Shown here: in pieces, positions 18,653-27,161 of the stretch | Layout of the letters: every line of letters starts with the position of its first letter | Numbering within the stretch: the first letter of the stretch is position 1 | NCBI GenBank assembly: GCA_040222455.1 | Contig: JAVKDD010000027.1 | Coordinates: 1-64,000, forward strand | Origin: RHLJ01 sp040222455 | GTDB taxonomy: Bacteria > Bacteroidota > Rhodothermia > Balneolales > Balneolaceae | Direction of reading: 5' to 3' | DNA length: 64,000 nt | Program-made: the position numbers and the translations under genes | The notes under the pieces: model-generated | Database searches by the model: none | What the model saw: the letters and a program-made list of their open reading frames with translations, nothing else | Told to the model about the DNA's origin: nothing

Positions 18653-19033
18653 CTAAAACAGCTTCTAATATGTGTTGAAATTAATAAGGTAAAAGTACCC
18701 TTAATGTGAATGGCATTCAACGAAGAAGTTTGTCATTTCGAACGAATGTGAGAAATCTAACAAGCTTTTTAAACTGTATTCTAGATTTCTCGTTTCACTC
18801 GAAATGACAAAAATAAAAGACCCCATTGAGGGAGGAATTGATAGTGATTACTTGTTTAAATCGAGTTTTAAGATTAAATAAATAATAACTGCAAAAAAAG
18901 TAACTAAGATTGGTACATAGAGGAAATATAAACCTCAAAGTTCTGATTCAATAGGGGCTATGCTTATAAAATTATCGAGCTTAAAATCTCAAGAAAAATG
19001 ATTGTTGAGATATTTCGAATATGAATTCCCATT
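18653..19033. other. Intergenic region with a MITE-like inverted repeat
   Basis: This 381-base gap separates the ppa start from the lipase stop. It contains the imperfect inverted repeat at 18729-18811, described separately, and otherwise AT-rich sequence with stops in all frames. The ppa promoter should lie near 18655-18700 but no clear consensus was found. Confidence 0.5.
18729..18811. repeat. Imperfect inverted repeat, MITE/REP-like
   Basis: Two arms of about 30 bases (18729-18758 and 18783-18811) pair outward-in: TTTGTCATTTCG and AGAAATCT are identical in both arms once one is reverse-complemented, with a variable 9-10 base centre. They enclose about 24 AT-rich bases. The wording (GTCATTtCGA...AGAAATCT) resembles the GTCATTGCGAGG...GAAGCAATCT units at 50.8-51.1 kb in this window, so it may belong to a related dispersed family. 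Confidence 0.7.
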
Positions 19034-19885
19034 TCAAAACCCCAGTTCAGCTAATTTCTTAACCGCTCCAATCCAGAAGTCGTGGTACCTTGGTTTTGCA
19101 TCTTTGCCAACCTGAACATTTATTTGGTTCATATGTGATAAAGGAACTGTTCCAAGATGAGTACCCCATTTAGCACTGTCAACAGAAACAAAAGAATCGT
19201 TGATATTTTCGTGGGCAAAAATCTGAGTACTTTGAAAAAGAAATACGGGATTTAATGAATAATTGGTGCCTTTACCAACTGCAGCACTATAAGAATAATA
19301 TGGAAATCCTTCTAAATCAGGGTTTGCAGGATTAAATTTCTCCTGAATATATCCTCGACAAAGTTGTTCTACGGAACTTAACACTTCACTTTTTTCACGG
19401 GGATATACCGTATCGCCAAACCAATCCACCACATCACTCAATCTTTCAGTAATCACTTCTGGAGTTTTTAGAATCAAATCAGCCAGATAAGTCCCTCGAT
19501 GAGGAGTAGCAAGCGTAGTTAATGAAGCGACTCGATGTTCAATGTGAAGGTGAGATAGTGCATGTCGCATATCTAATCCGCCCATACTATGAGCAATCAC
19601 ATTTACCTTATCAAAGCCGTGTTCATCACAAACCAGATTAATTAAGCGAACCCAATTTTTAGCACGAGTTTCTATAGAAGCATAAGGAACCACATTAGGT
19701 GCAAAGCTAGTAATTCCATGTTCTCTCATCAACATACTAGGATCGTGAAGAGGAGAAGGTTTAACAAGCGAGCCAATGGCTCCAAAACCATGACATAAAA
19801 AAATCGGATACTTTGTATGAAGGATTTCTGGTTGAGGGAATTCCTTCAATTTAAACCGTTTGAGTAAGACATTTCTTTCAGCCAT
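19034..19885 (-). CDS. Lipase-like alpha/beta hydrolase
   Basis: A 283-residue alpha/beta hydrolase related to bacterial triacylglycerol lipases. The oxyanion segment YPIFLCHGFGAIGS is near 26-39 and the nucleophile elbow AHSMGG places the serine at residue 100. TLATPHRGTYLADL follows, as in family I lipases. Near the C terminus HMNQINV is a candidate for the catalytic histidine. No signal peptide is seen, so it appears cytoplasmic unless the true start is elsewhere. The next gene upstream, a small anchored protein, is three bases away, suggesting co-transcription with the coaBC block. The natural substrate is unknown. Confidence 0.8.
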   Translation of the reverse strand: MAERNVLLKRFKLKEFPQPEILHTKYPIFLCHGFGAIGSLVKPSPLHDPSMLMREHGITSFAPNVVPYASIETRAKNWVRLINLVCDEHGFDKVNVIAHSMGGLDMRHALSHLHIEHRVASLTTLATPHRGTYLADLILKTPEVITERLSDVVDWFGDTVYPREKSEVLSSVEQLCRGYIQEKFNPANPDLEGFPYYSYSAAVGKGTNYSLNPVFLFQSTQIFAHENINDSFVSVDSAKWGTHLGTVPLSHMNQINVQVGKDAKPRYHDFWIGAVKKLAELGF

Positions 19886-19888
19886 TAC

Positions 19889-20314
19889 TTATTCTTCCTG
19901 CGTTTCAGATTTGGATGAATCAGTGATTAAGCGAATAGTTCTAAAAATAGTGCCTTCATTTTCGATATAGATATTCATGTCTCGTTCAGGAAAAATAACT
20001 CTTGAAGGGGTTGATAAACCAAGGGGATGAAATCGTTTGTGTAATTGAAGGTGAAAACTAGTTTTAGAAAATGACGGTGGTACCATTACTCTATAAACTT
20101 TTCTTGAAAAACTGCTATCCAATTCAACGGTAAAAAATCTGATCTGATTATTTAGCAAGTTTGATTCAACAAATGAGATTTGGATCAGAGAGTCCAATTC
20201 AGCCTCTGATGTAATTTTATTTGGGATAAATGTAGGGGTATAAGCGAGAATAATTCCACTCAATACACAAGCAACTACTAGAAGAGCGGTGATTATTTTC
20301 TTTGGGTATTTCAT
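19889..20314 (-). CDS. Single-pass membrane protein of unknown function
   Basis: A 141-residue protein with a basic N terminus (MKYPKK), one hydrophobic helix at about 8-27 and a soluble domain that should face the periplasm. The C terminus is acidic and Ser-rich. It lies nine bases after coaBC and three bases before the lipase gene on the same strand, so it is probably part of that transcript. No family is recognised. Confidence 0.7.
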   Translation of the reverse strand: MKYPKKIITALLVVACVLSGIILAYTPTFIPNKITSEAELDSLIQISFVESNLLNNQIRFFTVELDSSFSRKVYRVMVPPSFSKTSFHLQLHKRFHPLGLSTPSRVIFPERDMNIYIENEGTIFRTIRLITDSSKSETQEE

Positions 20315-20323
20315 ATCGATATG

Positions 20324-21520
20324 TTACTGAGAATCAAATATAAACTTCAATACACGTTCGGCTACTTCTTGCTTTGTGCCTTTAAACTCGGTATCAGAAT
20401 TTGTACCAATCACATGAACATGATTTGTGTCAGCCTCAAAGCCAGTATCTTCGTTGGAAAGTGAATTTGCAATGATCCAATCAGCTTTTTTCTTTTTCAG
20501 CTTTGAAGAAGCATTTTCAATTAAATTTTCCGTCTCCATTGCGAACCCAATCAAAGTTTGATGAGAAGGTTTTCGGTCTCCTAACCAATGAAGTATATCA
20601 GTAGTATTTTTTAAGTTAATGGAACTATTACCAGCAATTTTTTTCACTTTATGATCGAAGGTTTCAGATGGTGTGAAATCGGAAACAGCTGCTGCCATGA
20701 TGATTACATCAGCATCAGCATTCTTTTGGGTAGCTAGAAATAAATCCTGAGCACTAATTATGCTTTGCGTTATTATTCCTTTCGGAGCTTCCAAATGTAC
20801 GGGTCCGTGTATTAGTGTTACTTCAGCTCCTAACCTTTGAGCAGCTCTAGCCATTGCAAATCCCATTTTACCTGAGCTCGGATTCGAAATAAATCGAACA
20901 GGATCGATAAATTCTCTTGTTGGCCCCGCGGTGACGACTATTTTTTTACCTTCAAGTGGACCTTTAATTGAGCCAATGATTTCACTTGCTTTTTTTAGAA
21001 TCGTATCAATTTCAGGTAATCTGCCTTTTCCTTCTAAACCACTTGCTAGAAAACCTGATTCTGGCTCTAAAATATAGTATCCAAATTTCTGAACAGTTTT
21101 TAAATTTGCAGAAACAGAGGGGGAATCATACATCTCTCCGTCCATTGTAGGACAAATCAAGAGGGGTGATCGAGCTGCAAGAACCGTTGATGTAAGCATA
21201 TTATCTGAAATACCATTAGCTATTTTCGCAAGAGTATTTCCTGTACAAGGAGCAATTATAAAAAGGTCTGCCCATTCGCCCCAATTTATATGCCGAGTCC
21301 ATTCGGTTACATTTTCTACTTCATCAGGGAAAATTTCTACAGCTACTTCGTAGCCAGAAAGAGAAGCGAACGTTTCTAAACCAACAAAGCGAGTTGCAGA
21401 AGGAGTCATAGTGACTCTAACTTCAGCACCCGCTTTTTGAAATTCTCTTAGCAAAAAAACAGCTTTATAGGCTGCAATTCCTCCGGTTACACCTAAAATG
21501 ATGCGCTTACCGGAGAGCAT
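20324..21520 (-). CDS. coaBC: Bifunctional phosphopantothenoylcysteine decarboxylase/synthetase
   Basis: A 398-residue CoaBC fusion carrying out two steps of coenzyme A synthesis. The CoaC half shows the flavin site GVTGGIAAYK (9-18), the HINWGEWAD segment with the catalytic histidine, and CPTMDGEMY in place of the usual PAMNxxMW, a mild variant. The CoaB half begins near 190 with VVTAGPTREFIDPVRFISN and continues SSGKMGFAMA. PanB, encoded 3 kb away, feeds the same pathway. It follows rpoZ by three bases in the yicC-gmk-rpoZ-coaBC block. Confidence 0.95.
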   Translation of the reverse strand: MLSGKRIILGVTGGIAAYKAVFLLREFQKAGAEVRVTMTPSATRFVGLETFASLSGYEVAVEIFPDEVENVTEWTRHINWGEWADLFIIAPCTGNTLAKIANGISDNMLTSTVLAARSPLLICPTMDGEMYDSPSVSANLKTVQKFGYYILEPESGFLASGLEGKGRLPEIDTILKKASEIIGSIKGPLEGKKIVVTAGPTREFIDPVRFISNPSSGKMGFAMARAAQRLGAEVTLIHGPVHLEAPKGIITQSIISAQDLFLATQKNADADVIIMAAAVSDFTPSETFDHKVKKIAGNSSINLKNTTDILHWLGDRKPSHQTLIGFAMETENLIENASSKLKKKKADWIIANSLSNEDTGFEADTNHVHVIGTNSDTEFKGTKQEVAERVLKFIFDSQ

Positions 21521-21523
21521 AAC

Positions 21524-21814
21524 TTACTCAGCTTCTGGTCTTCGGTAATAAATTTCGTCGTTTTCCATTTCGGAAACTGAACGTTGTACAGCATGAGGAA
21601 GCTTTTCAAAAGCTTTTGAGATTTGCTCTTGCTCTTCGTTAAATGAAAACTCATCATCATCATCAAAGCCTTCGAAATATTGTAGCTTTTCGTCAAGCTC
21701 CAATTTCTCTTGAGCAGCAAGCTGACGAGCTCTTTTCGACATGATTACCAATAACTCATATTTGTTACCAGTAACTTCTTTTAATTTTTCAATATCAAGG
21801 GTACGAATCGGCAT
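21524..21814 (-). CDS. rpoZ: RNA polymerase omega subunit (Rpb6-like)
   Basis: A 96-residue small acidic protein. The N-terminal part, with LKEVTGNKYELLVIMSKRA near 12-30, is the omega/Rpb6 core, and the C terminus is acidic. It helps assemble RNA polymerase. Its position between gmk (five bases) and coaBC (three bases) is the conserved order seen in many bacteria and supports the call strongly. Confidence 0.88.
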   Translation of the reverse strand: MPIRTLDIEKLKEVTGNKYELLVIMSKRARQLAAQEKLELDEKLQYFEGFDDDDEFSFNEEQEQISKAFEKLPHAVQRSVSEMENDEIYYRRPEAE

Positions 21815-21819
21815 AATTC

Positions 21820-22389
21820 TTATTTATGATTCATGAATTTTGATACAACTTCCTTAACCTGAGCGTAAGCTGTCTCTAATTCATCATTAATTATTACGTG
21901 ATCAAATTGATCTGCGTATTCAAGTTCTTCATTTGCACGCTCAAGTCGAAGCAACAACGATTCTTCATTTTCGGTGTTACGAGCCTCTAAACGTTGCTTT
22001 AATACCGCTATTGATGGTGGCTGAATAAACAAGCTTAGGCAATTTTTACCATAAAGTTGTTTTACATTAACCGCACCTTTTACATCGATATCAAGCAGAA
22101 TAAAATAGCCTGTTTTTAGCTTCTTATCAACCTCTGATCTAAGAGTTCCATATCTTGTTCCATTATAGAATTCTTCCCATTCTAGGAAGTCCTTCTCATT
22201 AATCTTTTGTTGGAATTCATCCTTGCTTAAAAAATGATAATGAATACCATGTTCTTCTTTTTCTCTTGGTGATCGAGTTGTGGCAGATACAGAAAATTTA
22301 AGTTGTTCAAAATCTTCAAAAAGCATTTTTGCTAAAGTAGATTTACCTGCTCCACTCGGAGCTGCTAATATGATTATTTTTCCCTTCAT
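21820..22389 (-). CDS. gmk: Guanylate kinase
   Basis: A 189-residue guanylate kinase converting GMP and ATP to GDP and ADP. The P-loop APSGAGKSTL is at 9-18, followed by the GMP-binding SVSATTRSPREKEEHG and HYHFLSKDEF. ILLDIDVKGAVNVKQ is the Walker B-like segment. It is the second gene of the yicC-gmk-rpoZ-coaBC block, 61 bases after yicC. The length is typical. Confidence 0.96.
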   Translation of the reverse strand: MKGKIIILAAPSGAGKSTLAKMLFEDFEQLKFSVSATTRSPREKEEHGIHYHFLSKDEFQQKINEKDFLEWEEFYNGTRYGTLRSEVDKKLKTGYFILLDIDVKGAVNVKQLYGKNCLSLFIQPPSIAVLKQRLEARNTENEESLLLRLERANEELEYADQFDHVIINDELETAYAQVKEVVSKFMNHK

Positions 22390-22450
22390 CAGTATTTTAA
22401 ACTAAAGTTTCTAGAATTGAAAAATTGGATAGTGATAAGCTTTAAATTCT

Positions 22451-23332
22451 CTATTCAACATTTTGAACTTGTTCTCTAATCTGTTCAAGCATTTCTTTGG
22501 CTTTTACTACATGATGTGCTATTTCAGAATCATTAGCCTTTGAGCCAATTGTATTTAGTTCGCGATTAATTTCTTGGGTCAGAAAATTAAGTCTTCTTCC
22601 GGCAGGTTCTGGTTGCTGGATGGCTTCAATAAAAAATTTCAAATGCGCACTTAGTCTAACCGTTTCTTCTGTAATGTCCATTTTATCTGCTAAAATAGCG
22701 ACCTCCATTTCAAGGCGATCTTCATCCAGGTTTTCATCCTCAATAAGTGATTTAATGCGTTCGTGCAGCTTTTTTCTAACTTCTATACTTCGCCCTTCAG
22801 TAATAACAGTAATAGCTTCAAGCGCTGAATCAATAGCATTTATTCGATCTAAAAGATCTTTCTTTAGTTGATCTCCTTCTTGAGTTCTCATTTTCATGAG
22901 ATTAATTAGAGCGTCTTCAGTAGCCGCTTTTATTAGTTTCCATTTTTTAGAAAGTGATTCTTCATCTTCTTCTTTGGTAATAAAAACATCTCCAAAACTA
23001 GTAATGTTTTTAATAGTGAGAGGTTCTTCAATTCCGACACTTTCTCTAAGTTGATTTAGAAGCTTTGTATATGCTTTTACTTTTAAATCATCAATCTGTA
23101 CAGTCGGCTCTCCCGTCTCTTTTTCAGAAATATAAACACTTACATTAAGCTTGCCTCGACTCACAGACTTTTGAATAAGTTCTTTTAGTTCCAGTTCTTT
23201 ATGTTGTAACCGTTGTGGAAGTCGGGTGGTTACATCAAGATATCGACTATTGAGAGTTTTTAGTTCGACAGTGGCGTTGAGTCCGTTATCAGCAGCCTCA
23301 CCACGCCCAAAGCCGGTCATTGAGATAATCAT
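22451..23332 (-). CDS. yicC: YicC family endoribonuclease-like protein
   Basis: A 293-residue YicC protein. The start MIISMTGFGRGEA is the family signature, and the C-terminal DUF1732 part is seen as FLTQEINRELNTIGSKAND with Glu-rich helices. YicC proteins have been linked to RNA degradation in E. coli and are commonly encoded upstream of gmk, as here. It is the first gene of the block and is divergent from the carbamoyltransferase gene across 129 bases. Confidence 0.92.
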   Translation of the reverse strand: MIISMTGFGRGEAADNGLNATVELKTLNSRYLDVTTRLPQRLQHKELELKELIQKSVSRGKLNVSVYISEKETGEPTVQIDDLKVKAYTKLLNQLRESVGIEEPLTIKNITSFGDVFITKEEDEESLSKKWKLIKAATEDALINLMKMRTQEGDQLKKDLLDRINAIDSALEAITVITEGRSIEVRKKLHERIKSLIEDENLDEDRLEMEVAILADKMDITEETVRLSAHLKFFIEAIQQPEPAGRRLNFLTQEINRELNTIGSKANDSEIAHHVVKAKEMLEQIREQVQNVE

Positions 23333-23414
23333 AGATGAATAATTGAAGTAATAAAGTAGTAAATAAAGTGTGAATCAAGGTACAAAAGAGTAAGGTGCTA
23401 TAAAAACAAAGTCG

Positions 23415-23444
23415 TTGGCAAGAAGTATGATTTTAGTATCTTTT
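23415..23444 (+). promoter_or_regulatory. Candidate Bacteroidota-type promoter for the carbamoyltransferase gene
   Basis: TTG at 23415-23417 is followed after 19 bases by TATCTTTT at 23437-23444, one base off the TAnnTTTG consensus used by the primary sigma factor in Bacteroidota. The expected transcription start would lie a few bases before the ATG at 23462. It is a pattern match only. Confidence 0.35.
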
Positions 23445-23461
23445 GATCTTTAGGAAAATCT

Positions 23462-25306
23462 ATGAATATACTTGGAATATCGGCTTTTTATCACGATTCA
23501 GCTGCTTGTTTGGTGCAAAATGGGAAGATTGTAGCTGCAGCACAGGAAGAACGGTTTACTCGAAAGAAACATGACGAGAGTTTTCCCGTTCATGCAGCAA
23601 CATATTGTTTAGAATTTGCTGGTTTAAATATTTATGAATTAGATGCGATCGTTTTTTATGATAAACCATTTCTTAAATTCGAACGACTTCTAGAAACCTA
23701 TCTTTCATTTGCTCCTAAAGGGATTCGGTCATTTATAGTAGCAATTCCGGTCTGGTTAAAAGAGAAAATGTTTCTTAAAAAACTTATTTATGATGAGCTA
23801 AAGAAAGTAGGTGATTACGAGAAAAAAGAAATAAATTTACTTTTTCCTGAGCATCATTTGAGTCATGCCGCAAGTGCTTTTTATCCATCCAAATTTGATG
23901 AAGCAGCTATTCTAACTATCGATGGAGTTGGAGAATGGGCTACAGCTTCTATTTGTCATGGGAAAGGAAAAGACATCACTATTTTAAAAGAGCTTCAATT
24001 TCCTCATTCACTTGGACTATTATATTCTGCATTCACATACTTTCTGGGATTTAAAGTGAATTCAGGTGAGTATAAATTGATGGGATTAGCGCCTTATGGA
24101 AATCCAGATTCAAAACTCTTGGAAGAATATATCTCCAAAATAAAAAAAGAGTTGGTTGATATTAGAGACGATGGCTCTATTTGGTTAAACCAAGATTACT
24201 TTAGTTATGCAACCGGACTTCGTATGGTTAACGATAAAAAGTGGGAGAATTTATTCGGCTTTCCACGAAGAGAAGGTGAAGGTGAACTTCAACAGCATGA
24301 AGCTGATTTAGCACTTGCTATTCAAAAAGTTACTGAAGAAATAGTAGTTAAAATGGCTGCTCATGCAAAAGAACTTACTGGAGCCAATGCATTATGTATG
24401 GCGGGTGGAGTTGCATTGAATTGTGTAGCGAACGGTAAACTTCAAAATGAAGGGATTTTTGATGAGGTGTATATTCAACCAGCCGCTGGTGATGCAGGCG
24501 GAGCAGTAGGGGCTGCTTTGGCAGCTCAGTATATTTATTTTGGGGAAGAAAGAGTTCCTGATTCTCCAGACTCGATGCAAGGGGCTTTCTTAGGGCCTGA
24601 ATATCATTCAATTGATATCGAACGATCATTAAGGAAATATAAACCAGCTTTTAATAAACTAACTAAGGTGCAGTTGTACTCCAAAGTTGCGGAAGTATTG
24701 GACGAAGGTAATGTAGTTGGTTGGTTTCAAGGGAGGATGGAATTCGGTCCAAGAGCGTTGGGTGGGAGAAGTATTATTGCAGATCCCAGAAGAACAGACA
24801 TGCAGAAGAAATTGAATTTGAAAATTAAATACCGGGAATCGTTTAGGCCATTTGCGCCTTCAGTTTTAGCAGAAGACGTTTCAACTTATTTTGAGATGAA
24901 TTATGATTCACCTTATATGCTAATGGTGCAGCCTGTTAAAAAGGGAATACAGGAAACGTTACCCGAGGAATATAACGGAATGCCTTTACGTGAGAAATTA
25001 GCCGTAAAACGTTCTGATTTTCCGGCTATTACACATATCGATTTTTCGGCCCGAATTCAAACAGTTCATAAGGAAACGAATCCGGATTATTGGAACATGA
25101 TTTCAGCATTTAAGGAACGTACGGGGTGTGGCATGGTTGTAAATACCAGCTTCAATGTTCGGGGAGAACCTATAGTAAATACTCCAGAAGATGCTTATAA
25201 ATGTTTTATGAATACAGAGATGGATTATCTTGTAATTGGTGAGTATGTTTTTGCGAAAGAAAAACAGCCCGAATGGACGGAAAAAATAGAATTTGATAAA
25301 GATTGA
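23462..25306 (+). CDS. Carbamoyltransferase (NodU/CmcH/TobZ family)
   Basis: A 614-residue O-carbamoyltransferase. The N-terminal YrdC/Kae1-like domain opens GISAFYHDSAACLV and carries EERFTRKKHD, the metal-binding HHLSHAASAFY and ILTIDGVGEW. It continues with LMGLAPYG and LCMAGGVALNCVANGKL. The C-terminal domain shows FGPRALGGRSI and NTSFNVRGEPIVNT. Such enzymes carry carbamoyl from carbamoyl phosphate through carbamoyl-AMP to a hydroxyl on sugars, antibiotics or toxins. The two genes behind it encode small membrane proteins of the DUF5989 and SxtJ types. The acceptor substrate here is unknown; no polyketide or sugar-modifying genes lie nearby. Confidence 0.92.
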   Translation: MNILGISAFYHDSAACLVQNGKIVAAAQEERFTRKKHDESFPVHAATYCLEFAGLNIYELDAIVFYDKPFLKFERLLETYLSFAPKGIRSFIVAIPVWLKEKMFLKKLIYDELKKVGDYEKKEINLLFPEHHLSHAASAFYPSKFDEAAILTIDGVGEWATASICHGKGKDITILKELQFPHSLGLLYSAFTYFLGFKVNSGEYKLMGLAPYGNPDSKLLEEYISKIKKELVDIRDDGSIWLNQDYFSYATGLRMVNDKKWENLFGFPRREGEGELQQHEADLALAIQKVTEEIVVKMAAHAKELTGANALCMAGGVALNCVANGKLQNEGIFDEVYIQPAAGDAGGAVGAALAAQYIYFGEERVPDSPDSMQGAFLGPEYHSIDIERSLRKYKPAFNKLTKVQLYSKVAEVLDEGNVVGWFQGRMEFGPRALGGRSIIADPRRTDMQKKLNLKIKYRESFRPFAPSVLAEDVSTYFEMNYDSPYMLMVQPVKKGIQETLPEEYNGMPLREKLAVKRSDFPAITHIDFSARIQTVHKETNPDYWNMISAFKERTGCGMVVNTSFNVRGEPIVNTPEDAYKCFMNTEMDYLVIGEYVFAKEKQPEWTEKIEFDKD

Positions 25307-25366
25307 TTAAAGAAGTGAAAGAGTTTCAAAGAGACAAAGTCACAAAGCATTGTTTAATATAATAGT

Positions 25367-25392
25367 TGTCATGCTGAACATGATTCAGCATC
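25367..25392. repeat. Short palindromic repeat TGTCATGCTGAA...TTCAGCATC
   Basis: Between the carbamoyltransferase stop and the DUF5989 start sits ATGCTGAA (25371-25378), five bases, then TTCAGCAT: perfect 8-base arms. The same theme (TGCTGAA or TCCTGAA, a short loop, and its complement) recurs in other gaps of this window at 44.3, 44.4, 50.8, 51.0 and 51.1 kb. It could form a small hairpin in the transcript. Confidence 0.6.
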
Positions 25393-25418
25393 CGTGAAGA
25401 AACAAAACTTGATTTTAT

Positions 25419-25568
25419 ATGGATTTACTAAAAGACTTATGGGGCTTTATGAAAGAGCGGAAGAAATTCTGGCTTGCCCCAGTAATTGTAATTTTACTTC
25501 TACTAGGATTTTTAATTGTGATCGGAGGTGGGTCTTCCATCGCTCCGTTTATTTATACACTCTTTTGA
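25419..25568 (+). CDS. DUF5989 (SxtK-like) small membrane protein
   Basis: A 49-residue ORF starting ATG at 25419 and ending TGA at 25566-25568. The protein begins MDLLKDLWGFMKERKKFWL, then has one hydrophobic helix (about 19-36), a Gly-rich turn GGGSS and an aromatic end FIYTLF. This is the pattern of the DUF5989 family, which occurs directly beside carbamoyltransferase genes, including sxtK in saxitoxin clusters. The stop is one base before the ATG of the SxtJ-like gene. Its role is unknown; the neighbourhood suggests a membrane adaptor for the carbamoyltransferase. Confidence 0.75.
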   Translation: MDLLKDLWGFMKERKKFWLAPVIVILLLLGFLIVIGGGSSIAPFIYTLF

Positions 25569-25569
25569 T

Positions 25570-25959
25570 ATGATGCCCGTTCGGGACATAGCTTTTGTCA
25601 GGAGTGATCCGGAAACTTCAAAAACCCAACTGGTTATTGTAGTTGGTCTATTGCTAATTGCGGCAATACTAGATAATGAAACCTTTGCTTACGTAGCTTT
25701 ATTAATTGGATTAATTTGTTTAGTTATTCCACCTGCTGGATATTGGATTGTTTGGGGATGGTATAAATTAGCATTGATTCTGAGTAAGGTGATGAATCCG
25801 CTGGTACTCGGGTTAGTTTATTTCGTTTTTATTTCTCCAATCGCCATTCTCTTTCGACTCTTTGGAAATGATCCGATGCGCCTAAAAGATAATAAAGGTA
25901 GCATGTATGAGGTGAGAGAAAAAACGTTTTCTAAAGAAGACTTAGAGAATCCGTGGTGA
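25570..25959 (+). CDS. SxtJ family membrane protein
   Basis: A 129-residue protein. I chose the ATG at 25570, just after the DUF5989 stop, over an in-frame ATG at 25528 that would lie inside the DUF5989 gene. Two to three hydrophobic segments lie at about 18-33, 38-60 and 74-97, followed by LFGNDPMRLKD and a charged tail. The pattern of a double hydrophobic core followed by DPMRL fits SxtJ-like proteins, which flank carbamoyltransferases in saxitoxin and other clusters. The function is unknown. Confidence 0.72.
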   Translation: MMPVRDIAFVRSDPETSKTQLVIVVGLLLIAAILDNETFAYVALLIGLICLVIPPAGYWIVWGWYKLALILSKVMNPLVLGLVYFVFISPIAILFRLFGNDPMRLKDNKGSMYEVREKTFSKEDLENPW

Positions 25960-25996
25960 GTAAATGGAATTTAGAATTAAATATTAAGAACAGAAG

Positions 25997-26616
25997 ATGC
26001 GATACAGCTTACTATTGATCCATTTTCTATTTCTGCTATATACAGATTTTGCTTGGTCTCAACCCAAAACAATTGAAGAACTTCCGAAAGAGATTCAAAA
26101 TTACTTTGAAAGTAACTTTGAAGAATATTCATTTTCTAGGGATTTAATCAAAAGTGATCGTAAAATTCAAAAAAATGAGTTGACTGAGCAATTTCTTAGT
26201 TTACCAGAACAATCACATTATTTTTTAGAAGGAGATTTAATGCTGATGGAAAGCAAGATTATTTATTGAATCTTTTTAAAGAGGATAATCTTTCTAATCC
26301 TGGTTCAAGATATTCTAAATCTATTGAAGTAAGAGCTATCATAATTTACTCTGATGACAACAAATACAAATACTTTTCTAAAAAGTTACCTAATGGAGAG
26401 GGTGTTGCAAATGCAAGTATAAAACCAAAAGCAAGATCACACTTTTATTTAGTAAACTCTGGAGTTTATAAAGCAATAGATTACAAAAATGGAGGGTTTG
26501 TTGATATCGAAATTGAACATTCTTCAGTCGCCATTCATAATGGATTTAATTTCAGAATTTTTACATGGAAAAATGATGCCTTTTTCGAAATTCTGATTTA
26601 TGATTCTATGATGTAG
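25997..26616 (+). pseudogene. Frameshifted secreted protein gene with a GDFNADGKQDYL motif
   Basis: Two ORFs, 25997-26269 and 26266-26616, look like one gene broken by a missing base. The first begins with a signal peptide (MRYSLLLIHFLFLLYTDFAWS) and runs EGDLMLMESK before a stop. Moving to the other frame near 26236-26240 reads EGDFNADGKQDYLLNLF, a typical FG-GAP/VCBS-like calcium-binding turn, and stays open to 26616. The second ORF alone would need a TTG start. The restored protein is about 206 residues. It could be a real mutation or a base-calling error; the sequence at the site does not form a standard -1 slippery heptamer, so programmed frameshifting is unlikely. Confidence 0.7.
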
Positions 26617-26625
26617 AATTAAAAT

Positions 26626-27069
26626 TCATTGATTTAACAATCGTCTATGATAATTAATCTGTCCTAAATGGTAGTTTAAATGACTTTGAAGATGAATGAA
26701 GAACCATTCGGTTTTCATTTTTCCTCCAAATAATTCGATGGGATAATCTTTTTTTAATTCTTCGTCAGACATTCCATCAAGCGTTGCTGAAATAGATGAG
26801 AGAGCTGCATCTAAATCATCTAATAATTCTTGTCGGCTAACTTTTCCAGTAAACTCAAAGTCCCGATCTCTTATATAGTCAGTTCCTCCAACAACCGCAC
26901 CAAAGAAATGCTGTAGATTTCCAGAAAGGTGGAGGCTTAGATTGCCACCACTATTGGTTATTCCATCTGCTTTTTGCCAGATTGCTTCTTCAGAAGTATA
27001 CGCTTCAATTTCAGCTTTTATTCTTTTTATATCTCGATTGAACAGTTTTGAAAGTGTTTTGGATAGCAT
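26626..27069 (-). CDS. DinB-like / DUF1572 family protein
   Basis: A 147-residue four-helix protein of the DinB/YfiT-like superfamily. Histidines lie in LSLHLSGNLQHFFG near 45-57 and in FIHLQSHLNYHLGQINYHR near the end, the positions where the family binds a metal ion. Members include damage-induced proteins of unknown activity and thiol transferases. It is a single gene, convergent with the frameshifted gene before it. The exact role is unknown. Confidence 0.78.
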   Translation of the reverse strand: MLSKTLSKLFNRDIKRIKAEIEAYTSEEAIWQKADGITNSGGNLSLHLSGNLQHFFGAVVGGTDYIRDRDFEFTGKVSRQELLDDLDAALSSISATLDGMSDEELKKDYPIELFGGKMKTEWFFIHLQSHLNYHLGQINYHRRLLNQ

Positions 27070-27161
27070 AAATAAGGAGTTAGTGAATGAACTCTTAAAT
27101 GTACTAAACTAGAGAGTTCGAGTGAAGTATAATTTCATTTCACTAAAAGGGAGTCTTTAGA

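Noticed and set aside
25570..25572. Earlier start for the SxtJ-like gene at 25528
   Set aside because: That start lies inside the DUF5989 gene and gives a 14-residue tail unlike the family; ATG at 25570 directly follows the DUF5989 stop.
26230..26245. Programmed -1 frameshift in the secreted protein gene
   Set aside because: The bases here do not form an X-XXY-YYZ slippery heptamer in the right phase and no downstream stem was seen; mutation or base error is simpler.
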